A DNA stretch of 64,000 nucleotides, taken from contig NMRA01000071.1 of NCBI GenBank assembly GCA_002633005.1, positions 427,511 through 491,510 of the forward strand, given 5' to 3'. Made by a program: the position numbers and the translations under genes. The stretch is from Phoronis australis (Eukaryota > Phoronida > Phoronidae). Under the pieces are notes generated by a model that worked only from the letters and a program-made list of their open reading frames with translations, had not been told where the DNA came from and searched no databases. Positions 48,101-63,100 of this stretch are shown here, in pieces; positions within the stretch are counted from its first letter, which is position 1; every line of letters starts with the position of its first letter.

Positions 48101-51100
48101 GGGTTGTCTGACTCAATACTCTGAAACAGTTCTTTCCAACCCTTGTCTTTGTCTTCCAGTGGGTAGACTGCATGTTGATTGGCCGAGACCTGGTGCGAAT
48201 GATGCAGCAGGTTGCTAGGATACCAGAGCTAGAGGCAGTTTGGAGAGACATTCTGCACAATCCATCAAAGTTACACTCCACCTTCACAGGTAATCAGGCT
48301 GTTGCTATGCTAACTAGGGGAAACATCTGTAACAACTCGATTGAACTGTGTCCTTGTTACTTGTCATCAGTGCTGAGTTCTGTCAGTTTGAAATTAACAT
48401 GTGGTGGTGAAGCAACAGTCCGTCTGCAAACATTCAGATAATCCATGAGAGGCTCAGCCCCTCAACTTGGGTCTCTCCTCTATATAGGACGCCTTCTCAG
48501 TGACTTCAATTAATGAATATTGCACCCCTTAGTGATACTTACCATGTTGGTTGATAAAAGATGTTCAAACCTAGACTTCAGTAACCATAGTAATCTTCTA
48601 ACTCATGTCATGTCACATGACCAGCCTTGACTCTCTTCGTGTTTGCATGGTCAATTATCTTGGATTATGATACTTGTTCTTGGTCATTTCTCCTACAAGT
48701 CTCTTACATATGTCCACATGATTTTGCTGTCTAGGTGTCTCTCAACTAATGAATCTCCGCACATCTCGTAAATTCCTGATGTCACGTCTTACCCCTGATA
48801 TGGAAAACAAACTGGTGTTCCTGACAACCAAGGTGAAGTTTGGCAATCACAAGAGATACCAGGATTGGCTTCAGAGGCAGGTGAGTGAAGGACACCTTGT
48901 GGACAGTCCTTGACTTAACATGGAGAAGACAGTGTGAGATAACTTTGACATTTACGATTATGTGGATGTTTACTGCTTGTTAATATTATAGAGTATTGAG
49001 TAATTGTATTCGGATTCTTGTTGTGATTTGACAACTTACCTAGCATTTCACACATGTGTTGCTTGCCCATTTCACACATGTGTTGCTTGCCCATTTCACA
49101 CATGTGTTGCTTGCCCATTTCACACATGTGTTGCTTGCCCATTTCACACATGTGTTGCTTGCCCATTTCACACATGTGTTGCTTGCCCATTTCACCTTGT
49201 GCAACTGACTGTAAGAAATGGATATATTCTTACATTGTGTATAACAACAGAATGGCAAAAATGTTTCTTTTAATATACTTTCCTGTCTCTGAGGAGTTAG
49301 AGTAATGTAGAGGTTACAAGTGACAGTGCAAGTGTGGCCTTATTGTGACTTTGTTATATTATGAAGTGTATTGTTCATAAGTCTAGTCAGAAGTAGGCTG
49401 CTTGTAGACTGTGATTTATGTCTATGTTTTATTTGTATATGTTGTTTTGTATTTTTGTGGTGCTTGTTGCATTTTATGGTTCTGTATTTTTCTAGTACCT
49501 GTCTACACCAGAGAGTCAGTCTCTACGCTGTGACTTCATCAGATATATCTGTGCTGTAATCCACCCACCTAATGAATTATTACAGTCTGATGTCATACCT
49601 CGCTGGGCTGTGATTGGTTGGCTCCTGACCACATGTACTGTGAGTTGATTGGTCTTGTAGCTCGTCATAACAAGTAGACAATGTAAGACTTAATCATTAT
49701 CAGTTACTTTTGCGATTTTACTTTCTGTTACATGTCGCAGTGTTGAAAGAAATGTCGCGCACCAAATTTTAATTTTTGAAAATTTTAAAAAACTGACTCC
49801 CATTAGCTCTGTACACAGTGGTGTAAGCTGCTAGTCAACTTACTGCTGTCTTTAGAGTCTGGTCTATGTGCACCAATATCACAAATTGTGGCAAGTTGTG
49901 GTCTTGTTATTACTGTCTTTTGTTGTTTTAGTCTAATGTTGCTGCTTCTAATGCAAAGTTGGCCTTGTTTTATGACTGGTTCTTCTATGATACTGAAAAG
50001 GACAACATTATGAATATTGGTAAGGACAGTCAGCAGTTAATGTTTAGTTGTCTTATCTTGAAAATAGTGCAGTAGTACAGCTTTTCATCTTTTTAAAGAA
50101 GAGGTAATCCAGTACCAATTATAGCATTTTTAGACTTCAATAACTCACACTTGAATGTAAATGTTACTTGACTACAGGTTTCTATTTAATTTTGGATTTT
50201 CCATGATTTCCAAGCACTTCCAACTTCTAATCCTAAAGAGGGCAGCACCTTTCTTCAGCTCATGTGACCTCATGAGGTCAACTCAGGGGATGTCTGGTTG
50301 ACCTGGTGGAACTAGGCTAATAAACTTAGGTGTGGTGCACATCTATTTCGGAATATATGTTTGCTTAATTTACATCATATTATCTCTATGTATCTAGACA
50401 GCATGTTATGATAATTGTGACCCTTGAACTTAGCACTATTGACCTGGTCATGTGATCCCTTCCAGAGCCTGCAATACTGGTCATCTTCCACTCCATGAGA
50501 CCCCACCCAGCCATTACAGCCACCCTTTTGGACTTCTTATGTAGAGTAAGTGTACACTGATCCCCATGTATGGGCTGTTTTGTTTAGTAAACACACCTGA
50601 GGAGGCATTTTTAATACGGCATCAGATTTTTGTTGACGTTTTATGATAGATTTTTTCTTAATTTAACTTTTTTGTATGCTATTGTGTAATTTACATATGA
50701 ATAATTGGACATCAGACGACCTCTATTGATGGTGAATTGAACTGAGACCATAGGGAACTGTAAACTAAGTCTGTACTGTAGATAGTCCGTGTAAATGGCT
50801 CAGATATAAAGAGGTCACCGTATGAACTGTTTTCTTCAGTCAGGACAGGAGTTACTCACTGTAAGTTACCCAGTTGCCGTAGGTTAGTTGTGATGACTGT
50901 CTCAACTATTTGTATGCTGTTTTCAGATGATGTCAAACTTCTATCCACCTCTGTCACCAGATGTCAAGAAGGGAATCTTCTCTGCTTTACGAGCTATAGT
51001 CGACAAGCGTGTCATGCAGTAAGTAGTGGACAAGCGTGTCATGCAGTAAGTCAAACCTTAGGGACTGCATATAAAACTGTTAGCATAGATTTTCCAGATA

Positions 51101-54100
51101 TTAGTTCAATATTAATCGAATAATTGTTATTTGATGAAGTACACCACCTTAGTGGACTAGTCAACAGCATTATGTTGTGATTTTCCTGGTCTTTTTAGTT
51201 CTAATTCATGTTTAATTCATGTTCCAGGTCCCTCTCTCCTCTCTTTGATAATCCAAAACTGGATAAGGAATTACGCTGCATGATTAGAGACGTGTTTGCA
51301 GAATTTTGCTCTCCAGAAAGTAAGTATTACTTTATTCATCTGAGTTGCTGTATCAAACTTCGCTCAAAATGATGGATATCTTGTCATTAACTTGTAAGGA
51401 ACAACTATGGCATTATCCTGCTAACCATGGCATTATTCTGATAACCATGCCATCATCCCAGTAACCATGGCATTATCCTGGCAACCATGATGTCCTGCTA
51501 ACCATTGCATTATCCTGGTAACCATATTGTTAATGTGAGACCAAAAGATGCCTGCTGCAGCCCCAATATTTCTCTGTTGTTACAGTTAAGGATGACTCTC
51601 CCATGAAGGAGGAAGAAAGCAGTGTAGACGTGGTAGAGATTGCTGAATTCAGTGAAGATGAAGATGATTCCAACAACGGTGGGTTGTTGTCCACTTACTC
51701 TAGGTAGTGGCACTGTGTGCTTACTCTAGGTAGTGGCAGTGTGTGCTTACTCTAGGTAGTGGCACTGTGTGCTTACTCTAGGTAGTGACACTGTGTGCTT
51801 ACTCTATGTAGTGACACTGTCTGCTTACTCTAGGTAGTGGCACTGTCTGCTTACTCTAGGTAGTGGCACTGTGTGCTTACTCTAGGTAGTGGCACTGTGT
51901 GCTTACTCTAGGTAGTGACACTGTCTGCTTACTCTAGGTAGTGACACTGTGTGCTTACTCTAGGTAGTGGCACTGTGTGCTTACTCTAGGTAGTGGCACT
52001 GTGTGCTTACTCTAGGTAGTGGCACTGTGTGCTTACTCTAGGTAGTGACACTGTGCTTACTCTAGGTAGTGACACTGTGTGCTTACTCTAGGTAGTGGCA
52101 CTGTGTGCTTACTCTAGGTAGTGGCACTGTGTGCTTACTCTAGGTAGTGGCACTGTGTGCTTACTCTAGGTAGTTTGCTTTTGCTTTCATATATGATAGT
52201 GAGTGAATGACAATAAATTGTTTAAAGAAGAACAGTTGGCAGTGTTTTGGGAAAGGTCAGGTTCAGATTGTGGTCCAAAGATTTAATTGGAATGAAAGCT
52301 CTACTCCGACAGTCTGGGTAAATGCTTTGTGAATTCATTGTACACCATCAGATGGCAGCAGTAGCATTGTGCAGTTACAGATCTAGTTACAATTGTTTAA
52401 CAAATGAGTGGTGCTGGCATCCTGTCGTCAGTCTGACACATGTCGAGTTATACAAGGTTTCTGAAACAGTCACATAGCATATGTTTTAGGAAAATTGACT
52501 TTGGACTTGAGACTGGTATTTGGTCTTATGCTTCACAAAACTTTATCTAAGAAATAATTAGTTCACGCTTGAGCAAAATTTCTAAGTACAGTGATGCGCT
52601 CATATACTTACTTGACTAAACGTTTAGTCAGCAGTTATGAAATGGGAGCGTGAGACTAAGTGCCCGTCTTAAGCCTTTATTATTTTCATGAAACAAACAT
52701 CTGCAGCTTCCTTGTAGTACAGTATTGGGTGGAAAGTTGGAAATTATGAAAAAATTAATTGGCCAGTTAAAAACTATATGAGTTGAGTAAACTATTTGTC
52801 GTCAGTTGAGTTTTATGTTGGTCAGTTAAAAATTGTTTGTGGTCTGTTGAATGTATGTGGTGATCTTCTCTTTCAGAGAAAGTCAGTTTCACCAATGATT
52901 TGTTGTTCCGTCCAATCAAAGAACCACCACCCATTGAGCACATAGACATCACTGACCAGCTCCCTCTGTTGGATGAAGTAGTTCGTAATTACGTGCTTCA
53001 GCTTCAAAATGAGAAGTAGGTCAATGACTACAAAGTTAATGGGAAGTCTCAGTGAAAGGAGAATTGTGTTTTAGATTTTCAGCTTATATAGTAATGAAAT
53101 TTTAAACAACTATGAGTTGAATTCCATTACAAATAGCCTAGGAAAAGAAAAGTTAAGCTGTTGGTCAAACTATATACTGAGTAAAGGAAAGTATTTTGAC
53201 TGTTCACCTGTTGTGACTTTTAATACTTGCTGTGTCACCATACATCCATCTAGGTCTAGTGAATGTCTCTCATTTCAGGGACAACGAGTCTCAGTGTGAA
53301 ACCATGGACTGCTTGGTTCAAGCTGTCTTAAATCTTGATGATTTTGATCTGGATATGGCCACGCCACTAGCTGTCTGTCTTACCCAAGTCATGGCCAGTT
53401 ACTTGCAAGGAAATCTACTACCCCTAAACCTGGATGACGAGTATGTTAATCAGAAAATCTCCACACATTATAATTGTATTCTTACTCACATTCATCCCAC
53501 ATAACTTATACCATATTTGGAAGATTTGCAGTTTAAAACTGATTTCAGCTCGCATTTCTCAATGTAACATTCTGATGGTTGGTGGCTGTCTCTGTTCTCC
53601 ATATTTACGTCTGGTCATATCATTAGATCACAGTTTTTGTTGCACAGTAGTATGCTGCACTCTTAACTGTCAGCTGCTCACTTAACTGTAGGCTGTACAC
53701 TTAACTGTCAGCTGCTAATTTAACTGTCGGCTATACTCTTAACTGTCAGCTGCACACTTAACTGTTGGCTGCACACTTAACTGTCAGCTGCACATTTAAC
53801 TGTCGGCTATACTCTTAACTGTGAGCTGCACACTTAACTGTTGGCTGCACACTTCACTGTCAGCTGCACACTAAACTGTCGGCTATACACTTAACTGTTA
53901 GCTGCACACTTAACTGTTGGCTGTACTTTTAACTGTCAGCTGTACACTTAACTGTCAGCTGCTCCCTTAACTGTTGGCTATATACTTAACTGTCGGCTGC
54001 ACACTTAACTGTTGGCTGCACTCTTAACTGTTGGCTGCACACTTAACTGTTGGCTGCACACTTAACTGACAGCTGCACACTTAACCGTCGACTGTACACT

Positions 54101-57100
54101 TAACTGTCAGATGCACGACCCTTAACTGTTGGCTGCACACTGAACTGTCAGCTGCACACTTAACCGTCGACTGTACACTTAACTGTCAGCTGCACGGCGC
54201 TTAACTGTTGGCTGCACACTTAACTGTCGGCTATACACTTAACTGTTGGCTGTGCACTTAACTGTCAGCTGCACACTTAACTGTTGGCTGCACACTTAAT
54301 TGTCAGATGCTCACTTAAATGTCCTCTGCTTACTTAATTGTCAGGCACTACCTTACTAAGTACCTTCCAAACTATTTTGAGTTTGAATCCATCTAAGTGG
54401 TCAGGAGTAATTGCTGTTTTCTTAGTTCTACATGAGGCACTGTGCAGCTTGCAAAACCAGTCTATTTATATTATTGCAGGTCAATAGAAGACTCAATGGG
54501 CACTCCGATATTTGTACTCTTTAGGTAAGTTATCTTCAGCTTTTAACACATATAGTGTAAGATATAAGGCAGGATTTATTGTGAAATATTCTATAACATA
54601 TTGCATCTCATTAACTCCAAGTCTTCCTAACATATTGCATCACATTAACTCCAAGTCTTCCTAACATAATGCATCACATTAACTCCAAGCCTTTCTTACC
54701 ATTCAAACTATGTGAATGTTGAATTACAACTGTGTAATTTTCAGAAATTTGTGTCAAGTGTCTGAGGAGGACCCCAGTCGACATCCGCTGCTGTTGTTAC
54801 TGAGTGAGATGTGTCAGAAGCAGGCACGGATAGGATATTACCTGTTGTATTACCTGAAAGTAGGGTAGGTATTGCGTAGGATACTACCTGTTGTATTACC
54901 TGAAAGTAGGGTAGGTATTGCGTAGAATGCTACCTGTTGTATTACCTGAAAGTAGGGTAGGTATTGCGTAGGATACTACCTGTTGTATTACCTGAAAGTA
55001 GGGTAGGTATTGCGTAGAGTGCTGCTTGTTGTTTTGTCTGAAGGTAGGGTAGGTACTGCGTAGGATGCTGCCTGTTGTATTACATGAAAGTAGGTTAACT
55101 ATTGTGTAGAATGCTACTTGTTGTATTGTCTGAAAGTCGGGTAGGTATTGTGTAGGATGCCATCTGTCGCATTACACCAAAGTGGGGGTAGATTTTGTTT
55201 TCTTCTAAAGTACTGTCAATAGAGGATGCCTACTTTAGAGTGTAATATGAAAGTTGGACGTGATATTTATATGTTAAAACAACTAGTGCAGGACAGAAAC
55301 AATATGTATTATCTACTTTCCAAAGTGTATCATTACTCGCATATACTGTGCGTGCATCATTCGTCTGCTGTTCTTTCTCCTAAACTTTGAGAAGTATCGT
55401 AGTGACTTTTGGCAGATGTGTTCCTATGAAGGCGGTGGTGAATTCTGAATCAAACAAACTACCTTTGTGCACCTTTATCTGTATCAGTGTATTTTCATGA
55501 AATTTTACAAAAAGATTTCCGTTGAGGTGACAGTTTGTGCTACTCTATATTAAAATTTGCTGAATTATGAAGTCATGAAGTCATGTGTAGCGTGTTGTTT
55601 GGCGGAATAACATTATTGTTGTTATCGTTGTTGCTGTTATTTCTGTTATTTGTAGTAAGGTGAATGATGAGAAGATGACGTCGTACAGAGACTTGTGTAA
55701 AAGTCTGGAGATGAAGCTGGAGACATGTATACTGACCCATCTACAGCAGAGTCTAGATGATGACATCAGGATGTTCACATTTATAATTCCTGACATCTAC
55801 ACTACGGTAGGACATACATTTTGTAACCACTCAACTGACATCTACACTACGGTAGGACATACATTTTGTAACCACTCAACTGACATCTACACTACGGTAG
55901 GACATACATTTTGTAACCACTCAACTGACATCTACACTACGGTAGGACATACATTTTGTAACCACTCAACTGACATCTACACTACGGTAGGACATACATT
56001 TTGTAACCACTCAACTGACATCTACACTACGGTAGGACATACATTTTGTAACCACTCAACTGACATCTACACTACGGTAGGACATACATTTTGTAACCAC
56101 TCAACTGACATCTACACTACGGTAGGACATACATTTTGTAACCACTCAACTGACATCTACACTACGGTAGGACATACATTTTGTAACCACTCAACTGACA
56201 TCTACACTACGGTAGGACATACATTTTGTAACCACTCAACTGACATCTACACTACGGTAGGACATACATTTTGTAACCACTCAACTGACATCTACACTAC
56301 GGTAGGACATACATTTTGTAACCACTCAACTGACATCTACACTACGGTAGGACATACATTTTGTAACCACTCAACTGACATCTACACTACGGTAGGACAT
56401 ACATTTTGTAACCACTCAACTGACATCTACACTACGGTAGGACATACATTTTGTAACCACTCAACTGACATCTACACTACGGTAGGACATACATTTTGTA
56501 ACCACTCAACTGACATCTACACTACGGTAGGACATACATTTTGTAACCACTCAACTGACATCTACACTACGGTAGGACATACATTTTGTAACCACTCAAC
56601 TGACATCTACACTACGGTAGGACATACATTTTGTAACCACTCAACTGACATCTACACTACGGTAGGACATACATTTTGTAACCACTCAACTGACATCTAC
56701 ACTACGGTAGGACATACATTTTGTAACCACTCAACTGACATCTACACTACGGTATGACATACATTTTGTAACCACTCAACTGACATCTACACTACGGTAG
56801 GACATACATTTTGTAACCACTCAACTGACATCTACACTACGGTAGGACATACATTTTGTAACCACTCAACTGCTCTTATAGTACCATGATGACAATACTT
56901 GACCAAAGTATTACGCACTCAATCACTTTCTTTACATGTAATCATGACGGATATTTTGCTTCAGTTTATAATACTGGACATGTGTACCATTAATCACTTT
57001 GTTACAATGATATCACCACGATTTCTTTCGTCAAATTGCATTGGCCTCTCCTACTATTACACTGTCTTCTCCTACTATTACACTGGCTTCTCCTACTATT

Positions 57101-60100
57101 AGACTGGCCTCTTACAATTGCAGTGGCCTCTCCTACAATTACACTGGCCTCTCCTACAAGTACACTGGCCTCTTACAATTACACTGGTCTCCTACAATTA
57201 CACTGGTCTCCTACAATAGCACTGGCCCCTCCCACTATTACACTGGCTCCTCCTACAATTATACTGGCCAGTCCTAAAATTACACTGGCCTCTCCTAATT
57301 ACACTGGCTTCTCGTACAATTACACTGGCCTCTCCTACAATTTCGCTCGCCCCTCCTATAATTACACTGGCCTCATACAATTACACTGGCCCCTCATACA
57401 ATTGCACTGCAAGTGCACTGACCTCGCCTACAATTGCAGTGACCTCTCCTACAATTACACTGGCCCCTCCTACAATTACATTGGCCCCTCCTACATTTAC
57501 ATTGGCCCTTCCTACAATTGCAGTGACCTCTCCTACAATTGCACTGACCCCTCCTACAATTACACTGGCCCCTCCTACAATTACACTGGACTTTCCTACA
57601 ATTACAGTAGCCCCTCCTACAATTACACTGGCCCCTCCTACAATTACACGGGCCCCTCCTACAATTGCACTGGCCCTTCGTACAATTGCATTGGCCCCAC
57701 CTACTTTTCCGTAATGTTACTAGTAAAATCACACTGCCTTCTGTTGCAGTTCCCTAATGTTGCCATTGGTAACGTGCAGCTCCTCTACCTCATAGTCTCA
57801 TCCATTGATGGCCGACAGTTACAGGACCTAGTGTGGCAGATCCTTGAGGGACATCTTATTATGTTTGAGAAGTCGTCATTCCTTTCAGTCTTAAGTAAGT
57901 CTCACCCTTTGTGCTCAGACATCTCACCCTTTGTTCTCAGTTGTCTTCTGTCTTGTAATATATCTATGGGGGTTGGAACCATGGTGAGTTCTGTGGACTT
58001 TTCATGAAAGAAATAGCATTCATTGTTCCATAATGTGTTGTATGGTATTGTTATAGTTACACATGTCTTACTGTATTGGTGGTCACCTATTAGCTGTCTT
58101 TGTTTGTCACACAATAATTCCGATTAATGCAGTGTAAAAATGAATTGTTTCTCTTCCTCTAAGTCACTGGCTGACCTTTGTGTGGATTGCTTTAGATGAC
58201 ATTTTTTTGTATTTGTAATTGTAATTAAAGAACCAATCTATTTTTTCTTTTTAGGAGATTGCAAAATATTGTTCAGTCAACATTGCTCCACTTTTCCTTT
58301 GAGATTAAGTCATTTATTGTTTACTGATAGCATTATCTCCCTTTACAGTAGATAAAGTTTGCATAATATGATGTCACTGTTACTAGCATTCATTAGTACT
58401 GTGTCTCAGTGGAGGTTGTCAGTGAGTTGTCTCCCTTGTAGGTGCCAGCCTGGAGTGGGAGACAGTCGAACAATACTTCCTGTGGCAGTTGATCTCAGCT
58501 CATAACATCCCTGTTGAATACATTATGCCCATCTTGCCCAAGTTGGACTACACAGGTAGTGAAACACTTGACTCACTCATAATATGTCTTCACTCTAGCC
58601 CTGGTCCATTACTGTTGCTAAGCTACAGACACACTTGTGCTTTCAAAAGCTGCCTACTTACACTTGATGTTTGTATTAACACAATGCAAAGTTTATTTAA
58701 ACTATTGATATTGAGTATTATGCACCACAAAGTGTTTAATTGGTTGTTTCAACTTGACACTGTGTTCAGATCTACAAAGTGGCAGTATTGACGTTATCTA
58801 GATTGGAATAACTTTTGAAAATTCAATATAGTTATAATTTAGTTTTATTTACAGGTTGTAATGACAGTAATCTGCATTGTCAGTCATATACATTGAATGG
58901 ATACTGATATTAGTATTTAGCATACTTACACAGAGAAGCACCTGAGTGTATAGGTATACCGAAGTCTTCACAAATCTCTAGTTATTGTTTTGTAACTCTG
59001 ATGCTTTGACTCGTTTGTGATCATTGTATGATAATTATATGATAATTATATGATAGATGTATGATTATCTGGTCATTGTATTTCTATAGCTCATGCTGAA
59101 GCCCTGACTAGTCTGTTGATATTACTGAAACAAGACTCGCCCGCGGCAGATATATTGCGACCAATCATATGCCGGCGATGTAAGCGCAACGACTTATTCA
59201 CGGTGTCTATCCTCAAGTACTGGGCAGAGGAATACGGTGACAGACTTGCAGAACTACTTCATACACAACTGACAAGACAAGCAGTGACACCCAAACGAAA
59301 ACAGTAAGTCTTGTTCTACACCATGACTCATCACAGCTGTGAGAAGTCTCTGCTGAAGTTATTCTGTTATCAGATGTCTGGATGATCATGTCTGTTACTT
59401 GATGGACATTAATATTACTGTCACTTTATAACCCAGCTTAATTCCATGAAGATTTTTTCCTGCTGTGTGGGGTCGATTGCTGAAAAATCCCAGTTTTATT
59501 GATGCTTACTTGAATTACTGTGACATTTCCTAAGTTTGAAGTGACAATTGCGTTACTGTATTTTCAAAAAAAGTTGACAATTTTTTTCAAATTTACCTAT
59601 CTTGGCTGACACTGTTTACAGCAAGTGTTGATCTGTGCAGGCACTTCAAACAGCACATGTCACTGTACTATGTAACTGATTTGTTTCACTCTTCATTACT
59701 GAACTGCGGAGTTTGCCTTGTCATTACAGACCAGTAAGATAGTAAGGTAGAGAAACGATGTGCGAAAATATTCTTTACTAAGGCCGCATTTAAAAAAGCC
59801 TAGTGTGTGTGTGAGTAATCAAACATAATGACTTACTAATTGTTGACACTGACCAACTCCACATGGATCTGAAACCTGTCATCATATTAGTTATTTGTTG
59901 GTGTACCTCTTGAGGTCTGTGGAAACTGGACAATACTATGTCTGTACAGATGTCAATACTATGTCTGTACAGATGTCAATACTATGTCAGTACTGATGAC
60001 AATACTATGTCAGTACTGTGACAATACTATGTCAGTACCAATTACAATACTATGTCAGTACCAATGACAATACTTCATCAGTACCAGTGACAATACTTTG

Positions 60101-63100
60101 TCAGTATCAATGACAATACTATGTCAGTACCAATTACAATACTATGTCAGTACCAATGACAATACTTCATCAGTACCAGTGACAATACTATGTCAGTACC
60201 AATGACAATACTTCATCAGTACCAGTGACAATACTATGTCAGTATCAATGACAATACTTCGTCAGTACTGTTGACAATGCTGTCAGTACTGAGGACAATA
60301 CTATGTCAGTTCTGATGACAGTACTATCAGTACAGATGACAGTACTATCTATGTCAGTGCCAATTACAATACTATGTCAGTGTCAATGAAAATACTTCAT
60401 CAGTACCAATGACAATACTATGTCAGTACTGGTGATAATACTGTTAGTACTAATAACTTCACCAGTTGAAACCAACAAAGAAGAGAAATCAAAATCAGCA
60501 GAGAATTGAGGGAAGCTGTTGAAAAAGTTTGAGCCAATTTTTGACAAATTCTATCAACTTTTTTTGAAAACTGCTGTGCACTGTGGTCCTTTATTGGATA
60601 CAAAAACCATTGGTTTTACTAAGTGGAGCACTTACGACATGAACTAGAAAGTACTGAATAGCTATTTTGTGTGCCACCTATGTCCAGTAATAACTGCATC
60701 TCAGTTACCTTTGAGTAAATTGGTGGTGCCACCTGTAGTCAGTAATAGCAACTATATTTCTGTGTGCAGGAAACAGCAAGTGCAGAACAAGAATCCAACA
60801 AAAGAACACCCATCAGTAGAGCAAGTACTGAGCCATCTGGACCACATGAGGCAGACTTGTAAAAATATATCTTGTGAGTCACAACAGGGGTCACTGCAGT
60901 ATTCCTGTTTTGATAAACTATTTCTCACTTATTTTTGAGAAATGCAAGCAATCTTTTGGGTTATGATCTTTAAAGTTGCTGTTCTGTTGTAGACTTTGGT
61001 AATTTTGTGTAGGCGAGGTGTGCAAACCATTTGTAGAGGTGTAGTAAATAAGGCTGGGATGATGTGTTGTGTAGTCTATAAGGCTGTCACAGTTCGCTGC
61101 TCAAGGTTTGATTCACGCTTGCCATACTTCACTTTGATTCAATTCCAAGAATTGAACTCTTCTTTTCCTTTTTTCCTGGTGAAATGATCTCATTACCTCA
61201 AAGCTAAGCTTAGTAATTATTCAATCACTTAAATCTCAGTTGTATAGCATTACTCTTCAGTTTTCAAAATGTGAACATTGAAAGTGATAGAACTTGAACA
61301 AATGTGAACTGTTCCATCACCTTCACTGATTCACAAGATTAGAACAGTCTGGTAAAAAATGACAAAGTTTGCTTAGAACTAGGAGATATTTAGTTTGTGA
61401 GCATGACGTTTCAAGTCTGTAGCTAAGACCCTTGTTCACATGACTGTTCTTCCTGCTGTTGTGAAATTGCTTGAAACTAACTAAATGTTTGCTAGTAAGT
61501 AATTTTTATGCACCCACATATTTATATGTGGTGGCATATTGCCGTCATCTCTGTCTGGGTGTGCAGGCGTCCGTCGTGAGGCGTCCGTAGCTGTATCTCC
61601 TAAACCTCCCAGAATCTTAATGAGATTTGGCAGATGTATTCCTATGAAGCTGACGACGGACGACGACAAATTTCAGAGCTCTCCGACTGCCGGTGTGCCC
61701 CCTAGTGGCAGTTTTATTTTTTACGCTTACCTCTGTATCTTCGGAGGTCCTCAACGGATTTTCATAAAATTTGACAGTTAGGCATCTATTAGTGAGATGA
61801 TGCCATCCTCCCATTTTCAGTCAGATTCAAGTTACTTTGCACCACCTAGTGGCCAGTTTTACTGTTTTCAAGTCTGTTTTTTGGCGTCCGCACTTCTGTC
61901 AACAAAACCGCTCTAGGGACGTTTTTGAAAATTGGCATATAATTAATATATATGTTCTTACTTTGAAGAGGGCGGCTGGCGATGATTTTCCAACGACTTC
62001 GAGTACTGTGGCGCCTCCTAGTGACTGTTTTGTTTGTTTTTGTGCCCATGGCTGTATCTCCTAAACCCCTCACAGGATCTTGATGAGATTTGGCATGTGT
62101 GCTCCTATGAAACTGACGATGGACGAGGACAAATTTCAGACCTCTGCGACTACTGGTGTACCCCTAGTGGCAATTTTAGTTTTTTACGCTTACCTCTGTA
62201 TCTTCGGAGGTCCTCAACGGATTTTCATAAAATTTGACAGTTAGGCATGTATTAGTGAGATGGTGCCATCCTCTCATTTTCAGACAGATTCAAGGTACTT
62301 TGCACCATCTGGTGGCCATTTTTACTGTTTTTGATTGATGATTTTCCAATGACTTTGACTGCTATGGTGCCTCCTAGTGGCAGTTTTGTTTGTTTTTGCG
62401 CCCATGGCTATATCTCCTAAGCACTACAGGATGTTTATTGAAATTTGCTGGTGTATTTATATGAAGTTGGCAACAGAGGATGACTACTTTCACATGGATC
62501 GGGTTACTGGTATGCCCCCCTAGTGGCAATTTTTGTTTTTTACGTTTACCTCTGTATCTGAAAAGGTCGTGAATGGATTTTCATAACATTTGGCTGACAG
62601 GCATCTATTAGTGAGGTGACGGTATCATTGGTTTTGGTTAAATTCGAGGCATTTTGCGCCACCTTGTGGCCATTTTTACTGTTTTCGAGTCTGTTTTTTT
62701 GGCATTTGCCCTCTGTCAACCAAACCACTCTAAGGATGATTGTGGAAATTGGCATGTATGTCCCTAATGTGAAGAGGAGGGTGCCGATGATTTTCTGATG
62801 ACCTCAATAACTGTGGCGACTCCTAGTGGCAGTTTTTTACACCCATGGCTGTTTCTCCAAAACCCTCTGCAGGATCTTTATTAAATTTAATTAGCAAGTG
62901 TATTGATATGATCTTGACAAATGACGGTGACTTTTGAATGGATCCAACTTCCAGTGTGCCCCCTAGTGGCAATTTTAGTTTTTTGATTTTATCTCCATCT
63001 TCAAAGGTCCTCAACGGATTTTCATATGGCAGATAGGTATTTATTTGTGAGTTGACGCTATTCGTTGTATTTTGCACCACCTAGTGGCCATTTTTACTGT

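Noticed and set aside
55660-56757. A 365-aa open frame as an independent repeat protein
   Set aside because: Its first 49 codons are INTS3 exon 20; the remainder is the donor-containing array, and INTS3 exon 21 follows normally. Kept as a splicing finding instead.
57036-58007. A 323-aa Tyr/Asn/Thr-rich frame
   Set aside because: Generated by a degenerate 21-bp array; it merges by chance with INTS3 exon 21 sequence, which is independently defined by its acceptor at 57749.
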